A stretch of DNA of 7,125 bases from Chitinophagales bacterium. Its GTDB lineage: Bacteria; Bacteroidota; Bacteroidia; Chitinophagales; BACL12. The position numbers and the translations under genes are program-made. Numbering within the stretch: position 1 is the first letter of the stretch; the number at the start of each line of letters is the position of its first letter. The stretch is from the NCBI GenBank assembly GCA_014380545.1, contig JACMJP010000109.1, positions 1 to 7,125 of the forward strand. Direction: 5' to 3'. Positions 1 through 4,970 of this stretch are shown in pieces. Under the pieces are notes generated by a model, which made no database searches, was not told the DNA's origin, and saw only the letters and a program-made list of their open reading frames with translations.

Positions 1-147
1 AGCCCAAACTACATTTTCGTCAACTATTGAAATCTCATAAAATCCAAGGATCTGATCTGTAAACCCCGCATCCTGATTAATCCATTGTGCTTTTGTTCTT
101 GTAAAAGCTAAGCAAAAAACTATAAAGAGTAAAATTGTTTTTCTCAT
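1..147 (-). CDS. Secreted protein, N-terminal fragment (BNR/YCF48-like, probable T9SS cargo)
   Basis: Only the first 49 codons are present; the gene runs off the left edge. It starts at the ATG complementary to 145-147. The translation begins MRKTILLFIVFCLAFTRTKA followed by QWINQD, a good Sec signal peptide: two positive residues, a hydrophobic core at about residues 4-15, and an A-Q cleavage site near 21. The mature start (QWINQDAGF, then ISIVDENVVWA) resembles the opening of Bacteroidota exported proteins built from BNR/YCF48-like beta-propeller blades, which often end in a type IX secretion sorting domain. That C-terminal part is outside the window, so export by T9SS is inferred. A candidate promoter lies about 30 bp upstream of the start. 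Confidence 0.72.
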   Translation of the reverse strand, partial: MRKTILLFIVFCLAFTRTKAQWINQDAGFTDQILGFYEISIVDENVVWA

Positions 148-176
148 ATTATTTGTTTTAAATTAAATTAATAAAA

Positions 177-184
177 CAAAAATA
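177..184 (-). promoter_or_regulatory. Candidate Bacteroidota -7 promoter element for the secreted protein at 1-147
   Basis: On the minus strand this reads TATTTTTG, an exact match to the Bacteroidota -7 consensus TAnnTTTG. It ends 29 bases before the ATG, giving a plausible leader of about 20 bases. No clear -33 TTG is seen at the usual 19-base spacing, so the assignment rests on one short motif. Confidence 0.4.
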
Positions 185-212
185 GAGCACTAAAAAACGC
201 TTTAGTTGTCAA

Positions 213-237
213 TAAATATCAAACATTTGCATATTTA
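213..237 (-). terminator. Weak AT-only hairpin at the end of the AraC gene
   Basis: TAAATAT (213-219) and ATATTTA (231-237) form a 7-bp inverted repeat with an 11-base loop. The stop codon of the AraC gene lies inside the right arm. There is no GC pair in the stem and no U-run after it, so termination here is only a possibility. Confidence 0.2.
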
Positions 238-1062
238 ACTCAACGAAGATTTTTTATACGCAGAGGGAGAAACGCCAATGTGTTTCTTAAAAAAATGAGT
301 GAAATGAGAGAGGTTAGTAAAATTGAAATCAAAAGAGATCTCTTTTATGGATTTCTCCTTTTGAGAAACTGAAAATTTTACTGCCTGAATAATTTTTTCA
401 TTTTGCAGATCAATAATGCTTTTACCGAAAGCAGATTTGGTATGACGTTGAAAGGTATTTAAACTCATATTGAGTTTTGATGCATAAAATTCTACAGTCT
501 GCCTTTCTTTGTAATGGTTGTTAAGCAATGTAAGTAATGCCCTTTCAAATGGAATATTAGAAGTGACCTTATTTTCCATGCCTCCCCTTGAAATTAATTT
601 TAATAGAATGATGGAGACCAGGTTATAGAAAAAAGATTTATTGTTTTTATTATTAATAAGATCTGTAAAATAAACCTGAAACTCTTTAAACTCATCTTTT
701 TTTAGATTCAATACATGTGACTGTAAAAAATACTGAACATAATTAGTTTTGGTATCAAACTGCTGCAATTGATTGAGGAAAACATCAGAAAAAATTATTT
801 CAAATCCATCGGTTTCGGTTGTTCTTTTTAACTCGTGAAAAGTATTGTTGGTTAAAACATGAATGGAATAATCTTCCACATCAAATATTTCATTCGCCAT
901 TTGATGTGTGCCCCCGCCCTTTAGAAAAACCAATATTTCATAATAAGAATGGAGGTGCCCTTTTTCAAACACCCCATCCCGGGCAGGTTCCCAAACGTCA
1001 ACATTAGCCAACAAATCTTCCTGATGGTCAATAGTAAAATGATATTTAGGGGCTTGTAACAT
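235..1062 (-). CDS. AraC-family transcriptional regulator with N-terminal cupin domain
   Basis: This is a soluble 275-residue DNA-binding regulator. The N-terminal part is a cupin-like ligand-sensing domain: residues 36-56 carry the typical HLHSYYEIL strand followed by GGGTHQM, and beta-rich sequence continues to about residue 95. The C-terminal 100 residues are a double helix-turn-helix. The first unit is around 189-212 (TVEFYASKLNMSLNTFQRH); the second is around 238-262, ending in the family signature SHFTHFFKKHIGVSPSAYKK at about 252-271. The length matches one-domain-plus-HTH AraC proteins. The ATG complementary to 1060-1062 is preceded by an A/T-rich leader with no Shine-Dalgarno site, normal for Bacteroidota. 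The target is unknown; the neighbour downstream on the same strand is the secreted protein at 1-147, separated by 87 bases with its own candidate promoter. Confidence 0.92.
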   Translation of the reverse strand: MLQAPKYHFTIDHQEDLLANVDVWEPARDGVFEKGHLHSYYEILVFLKGGGTHQMANEIFDVEDYSIHVLTNNTFHELKRTTETDGFEIIFSDVFLNQLQQFDTKTNYVQYFLQSHVLNLKKDEFKEFQVYFTDLINNKNNKSFFYNLVSIILLKLISRGGMENKVTSNIPFERALLTLLNNHYKERQTVEFYASKLNMSLNTFQRHTKSAFGKSIIDLQNEKIIQAVKFSVSQKEKSIKEISFDFNFTNLSHFTHFFKKHIGVSPSAYKKSSLS

Positions 1063-1289
1063 CTATAATTTTTAATTTGTATCAGTAATATATCTTACAC
1101 ATGCAAAATCAGATAGATCCGGATCGCAGGTTTGTACTTTAATACAATTGAAAAAGAAATAAAGAGGAGTAAATATTTTTTTTATATTGTAATTTAGTGA
1201 AGGTAAACAGTCATTTTTCTTTTGCAAAAGATTATTTTCAATTTTACAGTAATATGAAAATGGGGCAGAGGTCTAACATTTGTCCATGG

Positions 1290-1305
1290 TTGGCGTTCCC
1301 GCCAA
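1290..1305. repeat. GC-rich stem-loop TTGGCG-TTCC-CGCCAA
   Basis: TTGGCG (1290-1295) pairs perfectly with CGCCAA (1300-1305) across a TTCC tetraloop. It stands out in an otherwise AT-rich spacer. On the left it is flanked by GTCTAACATTTG (1271-1282), whose first seven bases fit the RYYYAAC box of integron attC sites. A matching GTTRRRY box is not present on the right, where the sequence is CAGCTAATTA. It may be a decayed dispersed intergenic repeat; no function is assigned. Confidence 0.45.
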
Positions 1306-1360
1306 ACAGCTAATTATATTTATATTCACTAAGGTAAATATTTCCTTTTACCCGGTAAGA

Positions 1361-1411
1361 GTTTTTGTTAAATGCTTATACATGTGTAGGTGGAAGAGGG
1401 AAGGGGTTTAC
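1361..1411 (+). repeat. Dispersed ~51-bp intergenic repeat, copy 1
   Basis: This stretch aligns without gaps to 4901-4951 in the same orientation, with 37 of 51 positions identical. The ends are best conserved: TTTTGTTAAATGC at 1363-1375 and AGGGGTTTAC at 1402-1411 are both exact. Here the copy lies just beyond the 3' end of the 210-residue minus-strand gene and is clearly outside any gene. Mismatches show no third-position bias, so it does not look coding. Confidence 0.55.
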
Positions 1412-1429
1412 TTAAATATATTTTAAGTA
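1409..1429 (-). terminator. AT-only hairpin after the 210-residue gene
   Basis: TACTTAAA (1409-1416) and TTTAAGTA (1422-1429) form an 8-bp perfect inverted repeat with a 5-base loop, 5 bases past the stop codon of the minus-strand gene. The position suits a transcript end. The stem is weak and on the minus strand is followed by AACCCC rather than a U-run, so it may instead protect the 3' end. Its edge overlaps the dispersed repeat. Confidence 0.3.
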
Positions 1430-1434
1430 TGAGC

Positions 1435-2067
1435 TTATTGTATTTTCAGCCGCCTTTTCATTTCATTTTCTACATCCTTAATAGTGTCTGTTAAAATTTC
1501 GGCACCTTGCTTTTTCTGATCCTCCCGCAGTAAACTGAAATCAACAAAAGTTTTGAATTCGTATATTTCTGATCCCGGATGATAATTTCCCAATGCTACA
1601 CCATCTGCCAGCGGAGTAAACAGTTGCTGGGTACCATCTTCACGGGGAACGTAGCAGGGAATGAGAAAGAAGTTCTTTCTGAAAAAATATTTTACAAGAT
1701 CTTCAGGTTTTTCAATCTTTATTTTAGCCCGCTCTCTGTAGCGCTTGAAAAAATGCGAATTAAAATGCATGAACCGGTAAGGATTATAAAAATATGGAAT
1801 GTGTGAAGCAGTAATACCTATATTATCATACGCCACAAGGTAAGGTGTGGAAGATAGTTTTCCTTTTTTGCAGACAATAGTTATGCGCCAGTTGTTTCTG
1901 CTTTTGGCATTGAATGTAATTGTTTCCACAATATCTTTATATCCATTGCGCATCAACTTTCCGGGATATGTAATTTTAATTAACTCCAGCTTGTTTTTTA
2001 TCTCCTGCACATAATCATTAATTACGGCGTTTCGTATTTCGTGTAAGGTCATATTAGGAACTAACAT
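1435..2067 (-). CDS. Conserved-looking hypothetical protein, 210 aa
   Basis: I do not recognise a named family. The protein has no signal peptide and no membrane segment, so it should be cytoplasmic. Residues 1-30 are predicted helical (MTLHEIRNAVINDYVQEIKNKLELI). Residues 45-85 look like alternating strands (DIVETITF, NWRITIVCKKG, PYLVAYDNIG). A basic aromatic stretch at 98-117 contains HFNSHFFKRYRERAKIKI, and the H-FF-RY-ER pattern is the most distinctive motif. Residues 145-165 (GTQQLFTPLADGVALGNYH) look like a strand-turn-strand core, and 180-210 is a charged helix ending KDVENEMKRRLKIQ. The start complementary to 2065-2067 is used; Met6 is an alternative. It stands alone, with gaps of more than 350 bases on both sides, so context offers no hint. 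Confidence 0.75.
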   Translation of the reverse strand: MLVPNMTLHEIRNAVINDYVQEIKNKLELIKITYPGKLMRNGYKDIVETITFNAKSRNNWRITIVCKKGKLSSTPYLVAYDNIGITASHIPYFYNPYRFMHFNSHFFKRYRERAKIKIEKPEDLVKYFFRKNFFLIPCYVPREDGTQQLFTPLADGVALGNYHPGSEIYEFKTFVDFSLLREDQKKQGAEILTDTIKDVENEMKRRLKIQ

Positions 2068-2418
2068 AGTATGAGCTTTTTAATGATATTGTAAAAATTA
2101 TTCGCACTTATTGGTCTTATAACGAATAAATAATTTAGAAAAGTATTCTCTCATTCTTTTTGTATAAAACTTCTATTTAATGCTATAGATGAGTATTTAT
2201 TTTAATAAAGTTGCCTCGCCTTTGTTGGTCTCCTGAGGTAACTATAATACTTTCTTCCCTCCGGGGTTCCCTCACCACTCCCGGTCCTAACCGCCTGAAA
2301 TACGGTTGCGGTTTTTTTATTGATGAATATTTTAATGAAAAGTTAGTTTATGCGCTGCAGGGAAAAATAAAAGCAGGCTTGCCGGAAGCAAGGATGAGAT
2401 GGCGAATAAAAAAATTAT
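2068..2418. other. Intergenic region with a GC-rich block and decayed coding-like tail
   Basis: The first 140 bases are ordinary AT-rich leader of the 210-residue gene. From 2211 to 2310 the sequence rises to 54 G+C per 100 bases and contains CTCCGGGGTTCCCTC and a terminator-like hairpin at 2289-2318. After that, 2312-2441 stays open on the plus strand and reads like a protein tail (YGCGFFIDEYFNEKL, then GKIKAGLPEA). There is no convincing start: the open frame begins at TTG at 2211 and its first 25 codons look non-coding. It also runs into the 3' end of the opposing gene. I treat it as a possible mobile or repeated intergenic element or pseudogene tail, not as a gene. Confidence 0.4.
2289..2318 (+). 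terminator. Terminator-like hairpin with T-run, plus strand
   Basis: AACCGC (2289-2294) pairs with GCGGTT (2308-2313), followed directly by a run of seven T (2312-2318). An alternative, shorter-loop fold pairs AACCG with CGGTT at 2303-2307. It has the shape of a Rho-independent terminator read on the plus strand, yet no plus-strand gene lies upstream. It may end a small RNA from the GC-rich block or be part of a repeat. Confidence 0.35.
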
Positions 2419-2441
2419 TTACAGAAAATTGTAATCTGTAA
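2408..2441 (-). terminator. Rho-independent terminator overlapping the stop codon of the secreted protein gene
   Basis: TTACAGA (2419-2425) and TCTGTAA (2435-2441) form a 7-bp perfect stem with a 9-base loop. On the minus strand the stem is followed, four bases later, by seven T (complement of 2408-2414). The stem is built from the last codons (LTDYNFL) and the TAA stop itself, so coding sequence and terminator share bases. Shape and position fit transcript termination well. Confidence 0.55.
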
Positions 2442-3123
2442 GTTCACCATATCTTAGCATTTTACCTTTCTTATCTTTTATTTCTATTTTCACGGTACCG
2501 TATTCGTTTGAAGTCCAGGTAGTGACATATTGTTCTAATTTCCCCAATGTAATTCCGTTGCTGCCCGTAAGTATAGTGTAGGTCATTTTTATACATTCAA
2601 ACTCACCTTTTCCAATTTTTACAGTTTCAGTTCCGGGAGCATATGTAAAATCTATGAGTTCAACATAGCTTGTATATGTTTTTTGGCTGGCTCCTGTACC
2701 CTCAGTGGTTGTTCTCTCCCAGCGTATATCAGGCATCCCCTCATCATTTAATGCATCTTCATCACAACTCATCCGCATATATTTATTACCTGTAGCATCT
2801 GCACCTCCTGACATATCTGTATAGTAATACGGTTCATTCTTTAAAACCTTCATTACAGTTGGATAGGGTTTTACACCCATCCAGTTTTTGCCTTTTTCAT
2901 TCAGGGTTTCCACCTCCATGTGGTAATCTGTAGTGCTGTCGCCATCAGATATTTCTTTTAATGTTGTACGGCTTATGATTTGTATCTTTCCATTATCCTT
3001 ATAGAAAGTGAATTCCCAGGATGACCCTACATTTTTTCCCTCACAATAAGCACAATTTTTATCTTCAATAGTATTGGAAGAAATAAAAATGAATGTAGCA
3101 CAAACAAAAAGTAATATTCTCAT
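2419..3123 (-). CDS. Secreted protein, resembling DUF3108/TapB-like proteins
   Basis: A 234-residue exported protein. I start it at the ATG complementary to 3121-3123: this puts a clean signal peptide first (MRILLFVCATFIFISSNT) and a -7 promoter element just upstream. An ORF from 3198 would add 25 polar residues in front and overlap the hairpin at 3159-3188. The mature protein begins with NCAYCEG (a CxxC at residues 24-27), then beta-rich sequence without membrane segments. The order VGSSWEFTFYKDNGK, IGKGEFECIKMTY and EYGTVKIEIKDKKGKMLRYGEL matches the general outline of periplasmic or secreted DUF3108/TapB-type proteins of Bacteroidota, where a strand with FECIK and a final KGK-L-EL are common. 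That assignment is from memory of the pattern and is tentative. It is apparently monocistronic, with its own promoter and terminator. Confidence 0.78.
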   Translation of the reverse strand: MRILLFVCATFIFISSNTIEDKNCAYCEGKNVGSSWEFTFYKDNGKIQIISRTTLKEISDGDSTTDYHMEVETLNEKGKNWMGVKPYPTVMKVLKNEPYYYTDMSGGADATGNKYMRMSCDEDALNDEGMPDIRWERTTTEGTGASQKTYTSYVELIDFTYAPGTETVKIGKGEFECIKMTYTILTGSNGITLGKLEQYVTTWTSNEYGTVKIEIKDKKGKMLRYGELTDYNFL

Positions 3124-3137
3124 AAGCGAAGTTTTTT

Positions 3138-3145
3138 CAAAGGTA
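3138..3145 (-). promoter_or_regulatory. Candidate -7 promoter element for the secreted protein gene
   Basis: On the minus strand this reads TACCTTTG, an exact fit to TAnnTTTG. It ends 14 bases before the ATG at 3123, giving a very short leader of about 8 bases. No -33 TTG is found 19 bases upstream. If real, it excludes the longer start at 3198. Confidence 0.4.
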
Positions 3146-3158
3146 AAAATTTTTGCCT

Positions 3159-3188
3159 CCACAGTGTCATTTGAAAAAGACTCTGTGG
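3159..3188 (-). terminator. Hairpin downstream of the nucleotidyltransferase gene
   Basis: CCACAG (3159-3164) pairs with CTGTGG (3183-3188). After one T-T mismatch, GTC (3166-3168) pairs with GAC (3179-3181), leaving a 10-base loop. It starts 40 bases past the stop codon and probably marks the end of the two-gene transcript. The U-rich stretch on the minus strand (ATTTTT) comes only about 8 bases later, so it is not a textbook terminator. A similar hairpin is seen at 3933-3964. Confidence 0.42.
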
Positions 3189-3228
3189 AATTAATCAAAT
3201 ATACACCGCACTTTGCTACTTCAATGAT

Positions 3229-3690
3229 TTAATCCTTATCAGTCAAATTTTCAATATCATTTATATCTTTTGATCTTCCTGATTCCTTTTTTGATTTAAT
3301 AAGATCATTATAGTTTATTAATCGAATATTTAAACCTTCAACTTCTACTATAGAGGATGCTTTAAATGCAACAGCAAATTCTAACCCTTTCACATGATTC
3401 ATTATATCAATACTCACCGGAGGTCTGCCGAAAGTAAATACATCAAATGCATGGTTGAATAAAAAATTATTTTCCGTCATATCAAACACCGGCATTTTGA
3501 ATTCATCAAATGCTTTTACTAATTTATTATAATTATCTAAAGCTTTATTTACCCATATATCCATATCGCCTGTATTACGGGAATAACCGTGCAGAATTAC
3601 AGAATATCCTCCCACAAGAATATATTCAACATCATTATTATTTAATGCAGTAATAAAATCACGGAAATCATCATTGAAAATATTCCCCAT
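3229..3690 (-). CDS. Minimal nucleotidyltransferase (MNT/AbiEii-like), second gene of a two-gene unit
   Basis: A 153-residue protein with the signature of the DNA polymerase-beta nucleotidyltransferase fold. Residues 23-35 read YILVGGYSVILHG, giving the glycine-rich GG-S motif at 27-30. DMD at 42-44 (in RNTGDMDIWV) supplies the two metal-binding aspartates, and D95 in PVSIDIM is the likely third carboxylate. The C-terminal stretch DLIKSKKESGRSKDINDIENL (about 129-149) is the conserved helix seen in AbiEii-like and small stand-alone enzymes. All catalytic residues are present, so it should transfer a nucleotide from NTP to a protein or RNA target. Its ATG overlaps the stop of the 67-residue gene by one base (TAATG), implying translational coupling. 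A toxin, antitoxin or defence role is inferred from architecture only; the family-level call is firm. Confidence 0.85.
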   Translation of the reverse strand: MGNIFNDDFRDFITALNNNDVEYILVGGYSVILHGYSRNTGDMDIWVNKALDNYNKLVKAFDEFKMPVFDMTENNFLFNHAFDVFTFGRPPVSIDIMNHVKGLEFAVAFKASSIVEVEGLNIRLINYNDLIKSKKESGRSKDINDIENLTDKD

Positions 3691-3893
3691 TATTTTCTGC
3701 TTCGTATTGTAAAATAATTTCTGTCAATTTTAGGGGGATCATTTATATCAAAATTATATGCAATACTATTCAAATAGAAAGCTGCCTTTAATCTTTCTGC
3801 TAAAGATTGTTTTTTCCAATATTCGTAATTATTGGCAGCTTCTTCAGCAGTTTGCATCTTAAAATATGTTCTGTCTAATTTATATTCTTTCAT
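3690..3893 (-). CDS. Small protein, 67 aa, first gene of the nucleotidyltransferase unit
   Basis: A 67-residue basic cytoplasmic protein with no signal peptide or membrane helix. The middle (about 15-47: TAEEAANNYEYWKKQSLAERLKAAFYLNS) is predicted as two helices. The ends carry similar short motifs: LDRTYF at 6-11 and IDRNYF at 56-61. I recall similar small proteins beside nucleotidyltransferases in other Bacteroidota but know no assigned function. It precedes the enzyme and overlaps it by one base, so both should be made in balanced amounts; it may be the enzyme's inhibitor, target or adaptor. It has no histidine and so cannot be a HEPN RNase with RX4-6H, the usual partner of MNT enzymes. 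At this size it is also much smaller than AbiEi, the partner of AbiEii. Confidence 0.78.
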   Translation of the reverse strand: MKEYKLDRTYFKMQTAEEAANNYEYWKKQSLAERLKAAFYLNSIAYNFDINDPPKIDRNYFTIRSRK

Positions 3894-3932
3894 AAAAACT
3901 TAACTGTAAACTTTTTTTACCGTTTTTTTCTT

Positions 3933-3964
3933 CCAACAGAAGTTACCTGAATGCAACTCTGTGG
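3933..3964 (-). repeat. Hairpin downstream of the nucleotidyltransferase remnant
   Basis: CCAACAGAAGTT (3933-3944) pairs with AACTCTGTGG (3955-3964), with one unpaired base at two places in the longer arm and a 10-base loop. The right arm shares ACTCTGTGG exactly with the hairpin at 3159-3188, and the loop length is the same. It starts 7 bases past the stop codon of the remnant at 3972-4001. I read it as the diverged terminator of a lost gene. Confidence 0.42.
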
Positions 3965-3971
3965 GATAAAG

Positions 3972-4001
3972 CTATTCCTTATCCGTTAAATTCTCAATAT
4001 T
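3972..4001 (-). pseudogene. 3'-terminal remnant of a second nucleotidyltransferase gene
   Basis: On the minus strand these 30 bases read NIENLTDKE followed by TAG. The intact nucleotidyltransferase ends DIENLTDKD followed by TAA. Across ATT GAA AAT TTG ACT GAT AAG and the last two codons the two differ at five bases, all in third codon positions, changing only the final D to E. Upstream of the remnant the similarity stops at once and an in-frame stop occurs four codons earlier, so the rest of the gene is gone. Chance similarity over so short a stretch cannot be fully excluded, but the third-position pattern and the shared hairpin downstream argue for a real paralogue. Confidence 0.55.
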
Positions 4002-4110
4002 ATAGCATCCTCATTTCAATCATGCTTATTAAATTTACATTTCTTAACTTTAAAACCGTAAAACAATATCCATAGCAACCGATACTAAAAAGAAAAATAA
4101 ACTTTTATAT

Positions 4111-4779
4111 ATGAAAACAACTTTATGCATTTGCATTTTATCATGCGTCATCTTTATTTCCGGCTGTGATCGCTTAACAGAACCAACCCAATATGAGCAT
4201 ACCTATGTTTACAGGATTGATTACAGGGATTACACCTATGGGGGTGCAGACTTTTCTGAAATTGGGGGTTTAGTAAATACACTTTCTGACGGGGAAACCA
4301 TAGCATTTAACGGCGATGTGTTTCTGGGCGCATACTCTTCCCTGAACGAAAATTATTATGCAGTGGAATACCCGGAGAAAATAGAAGTGATGGAATTCAC
4401 CTTCACAGATTCCGAAGGCACTGAATTCAAAAATACTTTTGAAATAGAATATCTGCCTTCTGTTTCCCTGGATAATTCGGCGCCTGTATTAAAAAATGAA
4501 GACTGGCATATTCAGTGGATCGGCGAACCGTTAAGGGAAAATGAAGTAATGAGGCTTCGTGTAATTGATGAAAGCGGATTTGATGAGATAGCTATTGAAG
4601 AATTAACTGAAGTGGGCGCAACTGAATTTGTGGTTCCGGAAAGCCAGCTGTTTGAGGTGCAAACATGGGAAGTGATAAAAGCCAGTATACGCAGGGAAAT
4701 TACAGAGCCTCTGAATAGAGTGGAGGGAACTGGTACAATGAGCCGTGATACGGAGTATTACGAATTTGAAGTAGATTAA
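4111..4779 (+). CDS. Lipoprotein of unknown function, 222 aa
   Basis: The first 19 residues form a lipoprotein signal peptide: MKTTL, a hydrophobic core, then the lipobox FISGC with the modified cysteine at 19. The mature protein (CDRLTEPT onward) would be lipid-anchored in the cell envelope. The rest is acidic and strand-rich with many aromatic residues, for example YVYRIDYRDYTYGG at 32-45 and EVMEFTFTDSEG at 92-103, suggesting a beta-sandwich. I do not recognise a family. It starts the plus-strand half of the window at an ATG in an A-rich leader without a Shine-Dalgarno site. TAACTTTA at 4045-4052 is one base off the TAnnTTTG promoter consensus. The gene is followed by 191 bases before the next one, so it is probably transcribed alone. 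Confidence 0.8.
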   Translation: MKTTLCICILSCVIFISGCDRLTEPTQYEHTYVYRIDYRDYTYGGADFSEIGGLVNTLSDGETIAFNGDVFLGAYSSLNENYYAVEYPEKIEVMEFTFTDSEGTEFKNTFEIEYLPSVSLDNSAPVLKNEDWHIQWIGEPLRENEVMRLRVIDESGFDEIAIEELTEVGATEFVVPESQLFEVQTWEVIKASIRREITEPLNRVEGTGTMSRDTEYYEFEVD

Positions 4780-4900
4780 ATTTCAACATAATCATGCATA
4801 CTTTTTTGCTTCCGCCATTCTTGGTCTGCTGAACAACAATTAATTTAAATTTATTTTCTTTTATACTTACCAATGTACAGGCTTGCTTTTACTCCGTCAG

Positions 4901-4951
4901 TGTTTTGTTAAATGCGCATGCATATGCGGACGGTAGGGTGCAGGGGTTTAC
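4901..4951 (+). repeat. Dispersed ~51-bp intergenic repeat, copy 2
   Basis: Gap-free partner of 1361-1411 (37 of 51 identical, exact blocks TTTTGTTAAATGC at 4903-4915 and AGGGGTTTAC at 4942-4951). It ends 19 bases before the start chosen for the membrane AraC gene. Read in frame with that gene it would give an N-terminal extension beginning at TTG 4905, which I regard as an artefact. It contains CGCAT-GCAT-ATGCG (4915-4928), a small hairpin that copy 1 lacks. Confidence 0.55.
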
Positions 4952-4970
4952 ATTTGCATGGCTCATTATT

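Larger units (their letters stand above)
1063..1434. other. Intergenic region upstream of the AraC gene
   Basis: These 372 bases contain no credible gene. They hold a 10-bp perfect palindrome, GATCCGGATC, at 1116-1125, about 55 bases upstream of the AraC start and so a possible operator. They also hold a GC-rich stem-loop at 1290-1305, one copy of a dispersed repeat at 1361-1411 and an AT-rich hairpin at 1409-1429. No TAnnTTTG promoter was found before the AraC gene. Confidence 0.5.

Noticed and set aside
819..1007. Plus-strand open frame opposite the AraC gene
   Set aside because: It lies entirely antisense to a well-supported gene and its translation has no protein-like features.
1579..1806. 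Plus-strand open frame opposite the 210-residue gene
   Set aside because: It is antisense to a better open frame and has no recognisable features.
2211..2441. 76-codon plus-strand open frame as a gene
   Set aside because: It starts at TTG, has a non-coding-looking first third, contains a terminator-like hairpin and overlaps the end of the opposing gene; kept only as a possible remnant.
3124..3198. 25-residue N-terminal extension of the secreted protein gene starting at 3198
   Set aside because: It would place a polar stretch before a clear signal peptide, cross the hairpin at 3159-3188 and start upstream of the best promoter element.
3690..3893. Reading the 67-residue protein as a HEPN toxin
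   Set aside because: It contains no histidine, so the catalytic RX4-6H motif is impossible, and it is about half the usual HEPN length.
4905..4970. TTG-started N-terminal extension of the membrane AraC gene
   Set aside because: It translates the dispersed repeat, which is non-coding in its other copy; mismatches between copies show no codon bias, and ATG 4971 lies right before the first membrane helix.
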